DNA of 64,000 bases from JACKJK01 sp046159835 (GCF_046159835.1 NZ_JBJXCY010000002.1:434001-498000); one strand, 5' to 3'. Positions 8,883-18,986 are shown, counted from the first letter of the stretch. Notes: generated by a model not told the origin, from the sequence alone. Numbers and translations are program-made.

Positions 8883-9542
8883 TCAATGCGTAGAAGGCTC
8901 CGCAAGCTCTCGAACATCCGGGTGCACGTGCTGGATATAACGTGACAGTGCGTGCCGTTTTGAAAGACCGAGCGCGTGGTCGGCAGCTAGCCAGAATGCC
9001 GACCACTCGCTCGCGGCACTCGGTCCGTTCATGTCGGCATCATTGATGAAGTCGACCAACAACAGCACCGCGTTGACGCCGTGCTGGCGCAGAAACCACA
9101 GATGCGCCAGCCGATTGGTGTACTGGTAGAAGGTCGCGCACCAATCCACCTGCGAGGTCACACCAAGGTCGGCTTTCACCTGCGAGAAGGCAGCCTCGAT
9201 CTTGCGTCTGGAAACTTCGCCTGCCGCGCAGGGCGGCGACATGGCCTCACGCAGATGCGCCTTGGCCTCGACAAGCACGACCCGCTTCCCAGCCTTGCCG
9301 AGCGCGTCCCATTGAGGGCCACGACTTGGCCAGAAAGCGGCGAGTTGGGCCTTGAGCTGGTCTAGCCCGAGTTTGTGGAGAAACGCGGCATCGCGGTATT
9401 CCGCGAAGTCATCAGCTTGCTTCGGCGACACCCAGTCGATCTCGGAGCCGTCTTCAAGCCGGACGAGCGCGGGCCGCGAATTGGCCACGCGCTGCATCCA
9501 TTTCAGACTGCCCCGTTCACCAGCTGGCTGAACGACGCGCAC
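8883..9542 (-). CDS. Conserved hypothetical protein with a possible PD-(D/E)XK nuclease motif
   Basis: A 219-residue protein directly behind rpoD: its GTG codon follows the rpoD TAG with no gap. An internal ATG at codon 15 is an alternative start. The core reads GPQWDALG followed about ten residues later by VVLVEAKAH. This D...ExK spacing is the hallmark of PD-(D/E)XK nuclease folds. Several aromatic residues follow (WCATFYQYTNRLAHLWFL). I recall similar conserved hypotheticals in Alphaproteobacteria but know no characterised member. The nuclease-fold assignment is inference from motif spacing only. Confidence 0.7.
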   Translation of the reverse strand: MRVVQPAGERGSLKWMQRVANSRPALVRLEDGSEIDWVSPKQADDFAEYRDAAFLHKLGLDQLKAQLAAFWPSRGPQWDALGKAGKRVVLVEAKAHLREAMSPPCAAGEVSRRKIEAAFSQVKADLGVTSQVDWCATFYQYTNRLAHLWFLRQHGVNAVLLLVDFINDADMNGPSAASEWSAFWLAADHALGLSKRHALSRYIQHVHPDVRELAEPSTH

Positions 9543-11540
<1,998 letters not shown>

Positions 11541-11718
11541 TCAGGTCGTCTCCTGACAAACCGGTGATAGGTGGGCTACCCGGAGGCCATCGCTCGCGCG
11601 CGCTGCAGATGCCCTTGCTTGCTGCCATGTTGCAGCAATGCAGTAAACCCGCTGTTAACCGTCACCAAACATGTGTGCATGCAGGCCACCGCGCCCGCAG
11701 CGATGGGGCAAAAGGCCC

Positions 11719-13662
11719 CTAGAAATTCCGCACCGGTCGTCCGGACTGTGCCCCGAAGCCGTCAACCAGCGCTTCCGTTCCTTCTGCTTTTTCAAGTTCG
11801 GCCTTGATCGCGAACAGTCGCGCCTCATTGGCCTCGGTGATGTCGCGCTCGTAGTCCGCCTGCGCGAGCTCAAGGTTTCTATGTAACGTGTTGATCTTTC
11901 GGTGCAAGGCCAACATGTGTCGCAGGCCCGATTCGGCGTCCGTATCGGCCGCTTCGGGAGCCGCAAACCAGTCTGCGCGCGCAAGCCACAGCGAATCGAG
12001 CCGCGCCAGCGCACCCTCCAAGCCTCGTCTGCCAAGTGATTCGCGCATCATTGCGGCAGATAGGTCCAGATCGTCCTCTGCCGCGATATCGACGATCGCG
12101 GTTCGCACCCGGTCGAGTTCGGGATGCGCCATGACGAGTTCGCTGATCTCCTCTGCGAAATCGTCAAGCAGCACCGGGTGGTTCAACAGCGTCAGGATGA
12201 TGGCGACCTCGCGCCGGCCCATGTCGCGCGCGCCCGTCACCAGCGCGCTGCGCTTCAGGCTGTCGCTGGCGCCGGCAAGACCCGCAGCAGGCATGTACCC
12301 CGCACCGGTGCGCGATTGCTTGCTGAACGGCTCCGCCCGCCCGCGCGAAAACGCGCCCTGTCCGCGCTGGCCCTGGTTGCGGCCGCCTTCGCGACCACCG
12401 AAGAGCTCGCGCGTGCGCCGCCCGATCTCCTCGCCGTAGTGCCGCCGCACGGTTTCATCGCCAACGGAGCGCACCAGCGCGCCGAGACGCGCTTCCAGCG
12501 CCGCGCGACGTTCCGGCGTGTCGTGCGGGTGGCTCTCCACAGCCATGGTCCACACGATGTCGGCAAGGCTGCGGGTATTGCCCAGAAGTTGCGCCAGCGC
12601 CTCGCGCCCTTGCGCGCGCAGCACGTCATCTGGGTCCTGGCCCTCCGGCATCAGCGCAAACTGCAGGCTCTTGCCGGGTTTCAGGTGTGGCAGCGCCAGT
12701 TCCGCTGCACGCCACGCGGCGCGCAAGCCCGCAGAGTCGCCGTCGAAACACAGCACCGGCTCGTCCGCCATGCGCCACAGCAGCGCCAGCTGGTTTTCCG
12801 TCAGCGCCGTGCCAAGCGGGGCGACCGTATTGCCGAACCCGCCTTCGGTCATGGCAATCACGTCCATATAGCCTTCGACGACGTGAACCTTGCCGGTCTG
12901 CTGGGCCGATCGCCGCGCCATCATTGCGTTGAACAGCGTGTCGCCCTTGTGGAAGAGCGGCGTCTCCGGCGAGTTGAGATACTTGGCCGGCTGGTCGGAA
13001 CTGAGCGCGCGCCCGCCAAACGCGATCACCCGCCCGCGCGGATCGAGGATCGGGAACATCACCCGGTCGCGGAACCGGTCGAAGGGGATGGAGATGTCAT
13101 CGCCGGTGATGATCAGCCCGGCTTCGGCCATCTGCTCCACGGTCACGCCACGCCCGGCCAGGTGGTCCTTCAGCGCGTGCCGCCCGCCCGGCGCGTAGCC
13201 AATTCGGAATGTCTTGCGGGTGTCGCCGGTCAGCCCGCGCCCGTCGAGATAGGAGCGCGCATTGGCGCCGGCGCGCTCCGAAAGCTGCGCCTCGAAGAAG
13301 GCCGCTGCCATTTCCATGATCTCGTGCAGGCCGGCGCGCTCGCGCTCGCGCTGCTCCGCCTGCGGGTCGGCCTTCGGCATCGGAAGCCCGGCTTCGCCCG
13401 CCAGCCGCTCCACGGCTTCGGGAAAGCTCAAGCCTTCGGTTTCCATCAGGAAGGTGAATACGTCGCCGTGCTTTCCGCTGGAGAAGCAGTGGTAGAAGCG
13501 CTTGTCGTCATTCACGAAGAAGGACGGCGTCTTCTCCCTGGTGAAGGGGCTGAGGCCCGCCATCTCGCGCCCCTGCTTCTTCAGGCGCACGCGCCGTCCC
13601 ACCACCGCCGAGACAGGCACGCGGTTGCGGATCTCTTCCAGGAAGGACGGCTGAAAACGCAT
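11719..13662 (-). CDS. dnaG: DNA primase DnaG
   Basis: Synthesises RNA primers at the replication fork. The 647-residue protein has an N-terminal zinc-finger-like domain, a TOPRIM core (VVEGYMDVIAM and DGDSAGLRA, with the catalytic Glu and Asp residues) and a C-terminal helicase-interaction region. The start is the ATG at 13662, where similarity begins (MRFQPSFLEEIRNRVP); the frame is open to 13722. The zinc site is degenerate: S38, T41 and S62 stand where CHC2 primases have Cys, His and Cys, and only C59 remains. Gene order yqeY-dnaG-rpoD resembles the bacterial macromolecular-synthesis operon without rpsU. Confidence 0.97.
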   Translation of the reverse strand: MRFQPSFLEEIRNRVPVSAVVGRRVRLKKQGREMAGLSPFTREKTPSFFVNDDKRFYHCFSSGKHGDVFTFLMETEGLSFPEAVERLAGEAGLPMPKADPQAEQRERERAGLHEIMEMAAAFFEAQLSERAGANARSYLDGRGLTGDTRKTFRIGYAPGGRHALKDHLAGRGVTVEQMAEAGLIITGDDISIPFDRFRDRVMFPILDPRGRVIAFGGRALSSDQPAKYLNSPETPLFHKGDTLFNAMMARRSAQQTGKVHVVEGYMDVIAMTEGGFGNTVAPLGTALTENQLALLWRMADEPVLCFDGDSAGLRAAWRAAELALPHLKPGKSLQFALMPEGQDPDDVLRAQGREALAQLLGNTRSLADIVWTMAVESHPHDTPERRAALEARLGALVRSVGDETVRRHYGEEIGRRTRELFGGREGGRNQGQRGQGAFSRGRAEPFSKQSRTGAGYMPAAGLAGASDSLKRSALVTGARDMGRREVAIILTLLNHPVLLDDFAEEISELVMAHPELDRVRTAIVDIAAEDDLDLSAAMMRESLGRRGLEGALARLDSLWLARADWFAAPEAADTDAESGLRHMLALHRKINTLHRNLELAQADYERDITEANEARLFAIKAELEKAEGTEALVDGFGAQSGRPVRNF

Positions 13663-13754
13663 CTGCACTCTATACAACACAAGAACGCGCCGGGCATCCG
13701 AAGACACCCGACGCGAATTCAATCACACCAATCGCGGAATAGCCCGTGCGCGCG

Positions 13755-14231
13755 TCAGCCCTGGACGGCGGATCGCGAGCAGAGCAGGTCCTTCACGACA
13801 CCGCTTGCCCGTCCGAAGTCCATCTGGCCCGGATAGCGTTCCTTGAGCGCGTTCATGCACTTGCCCATGTCACGCACGCAGGTGCCTTCGAGGTCCTCGA
13901 CCACGTCGACGCAGGCCGAGCGAATCTCGTCCTCGGAAAGCTGGCGCGGCAGGAACGAACGGATGATCTCCGATTCCTGCGTTTCCTGCTCGACGAGTTC
14001 GATGCGGCCGGCTTCCTCGTAGATCTTGGCGGACTCTTCGCGCTGCTTGATCATCTTCTGCAGGATCTGGCGAATATCGTCATCGCTGACGAGATCGTCC
14101 TTGCCTGTCGAACGAACCGCGATGTCGCGATCCTTGATGGCAGCGTTGATGAGCCGCAGGGTCGCCATGCGGCGCCGGTCCTGCTCGCGCATCGCGGTCT
14201 TGAGCGAATCGTTGATTTCCTGTCGCAGCAT
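13755..14231 (-). CDS. yqeY: GatB/YqeY domain protein
   Basis: A 158-residue protein of the YqeY family, related to the C-terminal tRNA-binding domain of amidotransferase subunit GatB; exact role unknown. Typical features are the N-terminal MLRQEINDSLKTAMREQD helix, RLINAAIKD and the C-terminal KERYPGQMDFGRAS segment. Start taken at 14231, where the family begins; the frame opens upstream to 14276. It is upstream of dnaG by 92 bp on the same strand and divergent from carA. Confidence 0.92.
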   Translation of the reverse strand: MLRQEINDSLKTAMREQDRRRMATLRLINAAIKDRDIAVRSTGKDDLVSDDDIRQILQKMIKQREESAKIYEEAGRIELVEQETQESEIIRSFLPRQLSEDEIRSACVDVVEDLEGTCVRDMGKCMNALKERYPGQMDFGRASGVVKDLLCSRSAVQG

Positions 14232-14505
14232 CTTTGCCGTTTCTCTGCCTCGGTTCGGGGCCTTGACCTGCCGCATGCGCGGCCCGATTGCGTCGTTACA
14301 TGCCGCAAAAGGCCAAGGCCATCAAGAACAATGGCTTCAACTCGTTGAAATTATTGACGAATTACGCGGATCACCTTGGCTTGACGCCATCGGCAAGCTC
14401 CCCTAGCTTCCGCCGTAAGATCACCCGCACCCCCATTCCCGGGCTCCAAGGCCCCACCGGATATGGCGGGCGGACGCGCAACACTCTCAAACGGCAATAT
14501 AGGCG

Positions 14506-15753
14506 ATGACAGGCGTCACGGAAAGCACCTCCGCGCCATGGGCGCAACCGAAGGCAACAGGCATCCTCGTTCTGGCGGACGGCAGCGTCTTCCGCGGGCG
14601 CGGGGTCGGCGCAGTGGGCGACGCCGTCGGCGAAGTCTGTTTCAACACCGCGATCACCGGCTACCAGGAGATTCTCACCGATCCCTCCTATGCCGGTCAG
14701 ATCATCACCTTCACGTTCCCCCATATCGGCAATGTCGGCGCCAATGACGAGGACATCGAGACCTCGAACCTCGCCGCCGATTCCGGCGTGCGCGGCTGCA
14801 TCCTGCGCGCCGATGTCACCGACCCGTCCAGCTGGCGCTCGGCCAAGCACCTCGACAAATGGCTGTCGGCACGCGGCATCATCGCGCTCTCGGGTCTCGA
14901 CACCCGCGCGCTGACCGTGCGCATCCGCGAGGGTGGCATGCCCAACGGCGTCATAGCGCATGACCCAAAGGGCGAGTTCGATATCGAGGCGTTGAAGGCC
15001 AAGGCCGCCGAATGGCCGGGGCTCGAAGGCATGGACCTCGTTCCCTCCGTCACCACGGCGCAGCGCTACGACTGGGACGAGACGAGCTGGCAGCTCGGCG
15101 AGGGCTATTCCCACCTTGCCGAACCCGAACATCACGTCGTCGCCATCGATTACGGCATCAAGCGCAACATCCTGCGCCTGTTCGCCGACCGTGGCTGCAA
15201 GGTGACCGTGGTCCCTGCGACCGCGTCCTCGGAGGACATCCTCGCCATGAAGCCGGACGGGGTGTTCTTGTCGAACGGTCCCGGCGACCCGGCGGCGACC
15301 GGGCAATATGCCGTGCCGGTCATCAAGGACCTGATCGACGCCGGCACGCCGACCTTCGGCATCTGCCTCGGCCACCAGATGCTGGCGCTCGCCGTCGGCG
15401 GCAAGACCGGCAAGATGCACCAGGGCCACCACGGCGCGAACCATCCGGTGATGGACCACACCACCAACAAGGTGGAAATCGTGTCCATGAACCACGGCTT
15501 TGCGGTGGATTCAGGCTCCCTGCCCGGCAATGCCGAGGAGACGCACGTCTCCCTGTTCGACGGCACCAATTGCGGCCTGCGCCTGAAGGACAAGCCGGCC
15601 TTTTCCGTGCAGCACCACCCGGAAGCCTCCCCCGGCCCGCAGGACAGCCACTACCTGTTCACGCGCTTCGTAAACCTGATTCGCGAGCGCAAGGGCCTTG
15701 AGCCGCTTCCCGAGACGATGAAGCCGGGGGGCGACACGGACGCGGCCGCATGA
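14506..15753 (+). CDS. carA: Carbamoyl-phosphate synthase small (glutaminase) subunit
   Basis: Releases ammonia from glutamine and channels it to CarB for carbamoyl phosphate, which feeds arginine and pyrimidine synthesis. The 415-residue protein has the CPSase N-terminal domain and a class-I glutamine amidotransferase domain with nucleophile C287 in GICLGHQML and the H371-P-E373 of the triad. Its last codons overlap the start of the next gene in an ATGA (15750-15753), so translation is probably coupled. carB lies 6 kb away on the same strand, separated by unrelated genes, as in many Alphaproteobacteria. Confidence 0.97.
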   Translation: MTGVTESTSAPWAQPKATGILVLADGSVFRGRGVGAVGDAVGEVCFNTAITGYQEILTDPSYAGQIITFTFPHIGNVGANDEDIETSNLAADSGVRGCILRADVTDPSSWRSAKHLDKWLSARGIIALSGLDTRALTVRIREGGMPNGVIAHDPKGEFDIEALKAKAAEWPGLEGMDLVPSVTTAQRYDWDETSWQLGEGYSHLAEPEHHVVAIDYGIKRNILRLFADRGCKVTVVPATASSEDILAMKPDGVFLSNGPGDPAATGQYAVPVIKDLIDAGTPTFGICLGHQMLALAVGGKTGKMHQGHHGANHPVMDHTTNKVEIVSMNHGFAVDSGSLPGNAEETHVSLFDGTNCGLRLKDKPAFSVQHHPEASPGPQDSHYLFTRFVNLIRERKGLEPLPETMKPGGDTDAAA

Positions 15754-16724
15754 GCGAGGACGCACCCGGAAACTCGACCATCGGCGCCATGTTCGGTGCG
15801 GGAAACGCGGAAACCTTCATGGGGCTGCCCAAGGCAAGCCCCTATTCCCTGCCCAAGGGGACGGGCGCGGCGATCCTCGGTGTGCCGAGCGCAACGCCTT
15901 ACCCGGAGGTCGGCGCCTATTGCGCGGCAGCACCCGCAGCGGTCCGCGCAGCGCTTGCCGACTACGCCGCCAATATCGAGCATCCGGACTTCGATCACGG
16001 TGAACCGATGCTCGGCCTCACCGGGTTCTCCGCCGTCGACTGCGGTGACATCAAGACCGACCCGCAGGAGCCGGCCACATCGCGCGCGGCCATCCGCGCC
16101 GCCACCCGCGCCGTGCGCAAGGCTGGCACCGTACCGCTGGTCATTGGCGGCGACGATTCCGTGCCGATCCCGGTCCTCGCCGCGTATGCGGGCGAGGACC
16201 CGATGACGATTCTGCAGATCGACGCCCATATCGACTGGCGCGACAGCGTGCGCGGCGAAAGCTTCGGCCTGTCTTCCACCATGCGGCGCGCATCCGAGAT
16301 GGAGCACGTCACTGGCATCGTGCAGGCGGGACAGCGCGCCATCGGCTCGGCCCGCACGGCGGACTGGCTGGAGGCACGGCGCTGGGGCACGAAGTTCGTC
16401 TCCGCGCGAACCATCCACCGCGAGGGCGTCGGCGCCGCGATCGATGCGCTGCCCGAAGGCGGCAACATCTTCATCTCGCTGGATGTCGATGCATTCGATC
16501 CGTCGATCGTTCCCGGCGTCATCGGTCGCGCGCCCGGCGGGCTGACTTACTGGCACGTCATCGACCTGATCGAGAAGGCGGCGGCCAAGGGCACCATCGT
16601 CGGGTTCGCCATGGTGGAACTGATGCCCAGACGCGATGTCGATGGCCTCGGCGCGCTGGTTGCCGCGCGCACGCTCTGCAACGTCATCGCGGCCGTCCGC
16701 AGGCAGGCGGAAAGCGCTGTCTAG
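15750..16724 (+). CDS. Agmatinase-like ureohydrolase (arginase family)
   Basis: A 324-residue member of the arginase/agmatinase superfamily of two-manganese hydrolases. DAHIDWRD and SLDVDAFDPS supply most metal ligands, and MVELMP closes the site. The first motif, GGDHS in standard agmatinases, is GGDDS here (residues 133-137), so a manganese-ligand His is replaced by Asp136. Substrate specificity is therefore open: agmatine, guanidinobutyrate or another guanidino compound. The four-base overlap with carA suggests coexpression with carbamoyl-phosphate and arginine metabolism. It converges on, and overlaps by 4 bp, the next gene. Confidence 0.88.
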   Translation: MSEDAPGNSTIGAMFGAGNAETFMGLPKASPYSLPKGTGAAILGVPSATPYPEVGAYCAAAPAAVRAALADYAANIEHPDFDHGEPMLGLTGFSAVDCGDIKTDPQEPATSRAAIRAATRAVRKAGTVPLVIGGDDSVPIPVLAAYAGEDPMTILQIDAHIDWRDSVRGESFGLSSTMRRASEMEHVTGIVQAGQRAIGSARTADWLEARRWGTKFVSARTIHREGVGAAIDALPEGGNIFISLDVDAFDPSIVPGVIGRAPGGLTYWHVIDLIEKAAAKGTIVGFAMVELMPRRDVDGLGALVAARTLCNVIAAVRRQAESAV

Positions 16725-17074
16725 CGCATCAGGCGGGGATGGCGCATCGGCACGGCCTTGCGCGTCACGATGCCGGATTTGACCCGCACATCGGCTGGAA
16801 TGTCGTAGGACTTCACGAGTTCATCCCCGCCGGGCAGGCCCATCACCTCGCGCTGGACGGTGAGCATCCACAAGGTGCGCGCGGTCTCCGTCGAAAGACC
16901 ATCGCGGGCCGGGTCGTCCTCCGCCATTCCCGCAAGTTGAGCCAGTTGCGCCTCGAACGTCTTGGCGACGCGCACCAGCGTGCCCGCCTGCTCCTCGAAC
17001 AACTCGTGCTCGAGTGCGGCAAGGGGTGAGGCTTGCGTCTGGCGGGAAAAGGCCTTGGGCGGACGAACGCTCAT
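16721..17074 (-). CDS. Small conserved alphaproteobacterial protein (DUF6665-like)
   Basis: A soluble, mostly helical protein of about 117 residues. It begins MSVRPPKAFS and ends with a segment resembling WxxxVQREVMGL...YDIPADVR. This pattern resembles short conserved hypotheticals of Hyphomicrobiales that I associate with DUF6665, but the match is from memory and weak. The frame is open to 17089, giving an alternative start five codons upstream; neither start has a strong ribosome site. Its stop overlaps that of the agmatinase-like gene. Function unknown. Confidence 0.6.
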   Translation of the reverse strand: MSVRPPKAFSRQTQASPLAALEHELFEEQAGTLVRVAKTFEAQLAQLAGMAEDDPARDGLSTETARTLWMLTVQREVMGLPGGDELVKSYDIPADVRVKSGIVTRKAVPMRHPRLMR

Positions 17075-17117
17075 CAGCTTCGATTGCAAACCGGACCAAG
17101 AAAGCCGGTCGGGCGAC

Positions 17118-18023
17118 TCAAAGGTTCGACGTGTTGAAGGTATCGCACGCGTTCATCGTACCTTCCTTCAGGCCGATGCGGAACCAGCGGGCGCGCTGGT
17201 CCGAGGTGCCGTGGTTGAAGCTTTCCGGCACGACATAACCCTGCGTGCGGCGCTGGATGGCGTCGTCGCCGATCTGGGCTGCGGCATTCAGCGCTTCGTC
17301 GATATCGCCTTCGTCGAGCAGCCCCTTCTTGGCCGTGTAGCGCGCCCACATGCCGGCGAAACAGTCAGCCTGCAGCTCGACGCGGATCGACATGGCGTTG
17401 GCTTCGCTCTTTGACATGCGCTGGCGCATCTCGTTGAACTTCGGCAGCACGCCGATGAGGTTCTGAACGTGGTGGCCCACTTCGTGCGCGATCACGTAGG
17501 CCTGCGCGAAGTCGCCCGGCGCCTTGAACTGGCGCTTGAGCTGATCGAAGAACTGCAGGTCGATGTAAACCTTGCGGTCGACCGGGCAGTAGAACGGGCC
17601 GGACTGGGCGCTTGCATAGCCGCAACCCGATTGAGTCGCGCCGGAGAACATCACCAGCGTGGTGTCGCTGTAGCGTTCGCCCGCACGGTTGAAGACCTCC
17701 GACCAGGTTTCTTCGGTGTCGCCCAGCACGACCGACACGAACTTCGCCATGTCGTCATCCGCCGGCGTCGACTGCCGCGGGGCGCTCTGCTCGGTCAAGG
17801 AACCGCCACCACCCGGCACACCGCCAAGGTTGCCGAGAATCTGAAGCGGGTTGATGCCGAAGATCGCACCGACGACGACGATGAAGATGATGAAGCCGAT
17901 ACCGCCGAAGCCGGCACGTCCGCCGCCGATCGGGATGCGCATGCCCCCGCCGCGGCCAAATCCGCCGCCGCGCCCGCGCCGATCCTCGATATTGGAACTT
18001 CCTCTCCGGTCACGCCAGCGCAT
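17118..18023 (-). CDS. ypfJ: Neutral zinc metallopeptidase (YpfJ/KPN_02809 family)
   Basis: A 301-residue membrane-anchored protease-like protein. A glycine/arginine-rich cytoplasmic N-terminus (residues 1-40) leads into one transmembrane helix (about 41-60). The periplasmic catalytic domain has HEVGHH (H180, E181, H184), a conserved CGYASAQSGPFYC segment that may be disulphide-bonded, and a third-ligand region around ELQADCFAGMW. The family is widespread and poorly characterised; the proteolytic activity is inferred. It is followed, 29 bp downstream on the same strand, by the small conserved gene at 16721-17074. Confidence 0.9.
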   Translation of the reverse strand: MRWRDRRGSSNIEDRRGRGGGFGRGGGMRIPIGGGRAGFGGIGFIIFIVVVGAIFGINPLQILGNLGGVPGGGGSLTEQSAPRQSTPADDDMAKFVSVVLGDTEETWSEVFNRAGERYSDTTLVMFSGATQSGCGYASAQSGPFYCPVDRKVYIDLQFFDQLKRQFKAPGDFAQAYVIAHEVGHHVQNLIGVLPKFNEMRQRMSKSEANAMSIRVELQADCFAGMWARYTAKKGLLDEGDIDEALNAAAQIGDDAIQRRTQGYVVPESFNHGTSDQRARWFRIGLKEGTMNACDTFNTSNL

Positions 18024-18146
18024 CGCTTGCCTCTCCTCGTTGCAGTCAGGACATCACAAAACTGCCCTTCGAGACCGATGGGCGGGACGGGCCTGAACGT
18101 TAAACCCAGAACAATGGAACGACAATGACGGCGAACGGTTGCACGC

Positions 18147-18183
18147 GCTTTCGCGAAAGCTTGCGATTGGGCGGCGCGCCGCC
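18147..18183. repeat. Two adjacent perfect 14-bp palindromes
   Basis: GCTTTCGCGAAAGC (18147-18160) and GGCGGCGCGCCGCC (18170-18183) are each perfectly self-complementary and lie back to back with the terminator hairpin at 18184-18228. They sit in the gap between the YpfJ-like gene and the small regulatory locus. Function unknown; possibly regulator sites or part of a structured RNA end. Confidence 0.6.
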
Positions 18184-18228
18184 GTGAAAAAGGGGCACTC
18201 CCAGGCCGGGAACGCCCCTGTTTTTCAC
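18184..18228 (-). terminator. Intrinsic terminator, best read on the minus strand
   Basis: The arms GTGAAAAAGGGGC and GCCCCTGTTTTTCAC pair with one bulged base. Read leftward, the stem is followed by a T run (CCCCTTTTT). It lies about 60 bp downstream of the 43-codon minus-strand frame at 18291-18422 and is the main evidence that something is transcribed there. Confidence 0.75.
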
Positions 18229-18252
18229 TGTCGCCGGACGGAGGGGCGACAT

Positions 18253-18294
18253 TGGCTCTGCATCAGTGGCTCTGCATCAGTGGCTCTGGATCAG
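18253..18294. repeat. Three tandem 14-bp repeats (TGGCTCTGCATCAG)
   Basis: Copies at 18253-18266 and 18267-18280 are identical; the third, 18281-18294, has one change (GGATCAG). The array overlaps the stop codon of the small minus-strand frame and lies before its terminator. It may be a replication-slippage product. Confidence 0.8.
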
Positions 18295-18422
18295 TGGCGT
18301 TCAAACCATGCCGCGATCCGGCGCGACCATGATCCGATCATGCAACTGAAGGTCGCAGAGCGGTGCATGTCCATGCGGTCGGATCGCATTGCGGAGCGTC
18401 CGATGATGACATCATTCAGCAT
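18291..18422 (-). CDS. Possible 43-residue basic peptide
   Basis: Small frame starting MLNDVIIGRSAM and ending SWSRRIAAWFERH. A purine-rich ribosome-site-like GGGAAG immediately precedes the ATG, with AAAGG further upstream, and a good minus-strand terminator lies downstream. The C-terminal basic-amphipathic helix faintly recalls the N-terminal part of DUF1127 proteins, but the conserved C-terminal half of that family is absent. It shares its upstream region with the XRE regulator and the operator array. It could equally be the leader of a small RNA. Existence unproven. Confidence 0.35.
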   Translation of the reverse strand: MLNDVIIGRSAMRSDRMDMHRSATFSCMIGSWSRRIAAWFERH

Positions 18423-18546
18423 CTTCCCAACCTTTCTCGGGCTCCCGCGTTCTTGCGGGAGGTGATTCTCGCGCCATGCGCGGCGCACGTGAGCGATACA
18501 CGTCAGCGACATACGGGTTGACTTGACCCCTCGCCGCTTTTCACAT

Positions 18547-18561
18547 GCGCACAGCGTGCGC
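18547..18561. promoter_or_regulatory. Operator-like palindrome 1, GCGCACAGCGTGCGC
   Basis: Perfect 6-bp arms GCGCAC/GTGCGC around a 3-bp centre. First of three equally spaced copies upstream of the XRE gene at 18653. Confidence 0.7.
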
Positions 18562-18577
18562 TTGAAGCACCAGATAT

Positions 18578-18592
18578 ACGCACATCGTGCGC
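18578..18592. promoter_or_regulatory. Operator-like palindrome 2, ACGCACATCGTGCGC
   Basis: Same palindrome with one arm mismatch (first base). It starts exactly 31 bp after copy 1. Confidence 0.7.
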
Positions 18593-18608
18593 TTCCTTCA
18601 AGGCGGAA

Positions 18609-18623
18609 GCGCACATGGTGCGC
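18609..18623. promoter_or_regulatory. Operator-like palindrome 3, GCGCACATGGTGCGC
   Basis: Perfect 6-bp arms. It starts exactly 31 bp after copy 2 and ends 29 bp before the TTG start of the XRE gene. Confidence 0.7.
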
Positions 18624-18652
18624 AATTTTGACATGGCCGTGGAGCCCGATCC

Positions 18653-18961
18653 TTGCCGTCTAGAACACCAGACACGCTGACCATGACGCCCGAGGCATTC
18701 CGGGCATGGCGCAAGAATCTCAATCTGAAACAGAAGGATGCGGCAGACCTGCTGGGTCTGAAGAAGCGCGTCATCCAGTATTATGAAAAGGGCAGCCGCG
18801 ACGGGAAGAAGGTCGAGATCCCGAAGCACGTGCGCCTCGCCTGCCACGCGATTTCAGCTGGTGTGCTGGATTTCGACGGCGAAAATGCGGTCTCGATCCC
18901 CGTCACCGCCGCGTCTCTCGACACGTCTGCGGCAAGCATTGTCGAGGATGCCGCGGAATAG
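18653..18961 (+). CDS. XRE-family helix-turn-helix regulator
   Basis: A 102-residue DNA-binding protein. The helix-turn-helix lies at about residues 12-60: TPEAFRAWRKNLNLKQKDAADLLGLKKRVIQYYEKG when read in two pieces, with recognition helix around KKRVIQYYEKG. The C-terminal 35 residues are acidic and lack a recognisable effector domain. TTG at 18653 is chosen because a GGAG sits 8-9 nt upstream; the ATG at 18683 is an alternative lacking a ribosome site. Three phased palindromes directly upstream are likely autoregulatory operators (inference). Its own target genes are unknown. Confidence 0.82.
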   Translation: MPSRTPDTLTMTPEAFRAWRKNLNLKQKDAADLLGLKKRVIQYYEKGSRDGKKVEIPKHVRLACHAISAGVLDFDGENAVSIPVTAASLDTSAASIVEDAAE

Positions 18962-18986
18962 TGTTTCCGCTTCTCTGAATGCTCGT

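Noticed and set aside
18253..18294. CRISPR-like array
   Set aside because: The 14-bp units are contiguous with no spacers and only three copies, so this is a simple tandem repeat.
18139..18465. Plus-strand 108-codon frame across the palindrome/repeat region
   Set aside because: It reads through a terminator hairpin and tandem repeats, lacks a ribosome site and shows no protein-like composition; the minus strand has the better case.
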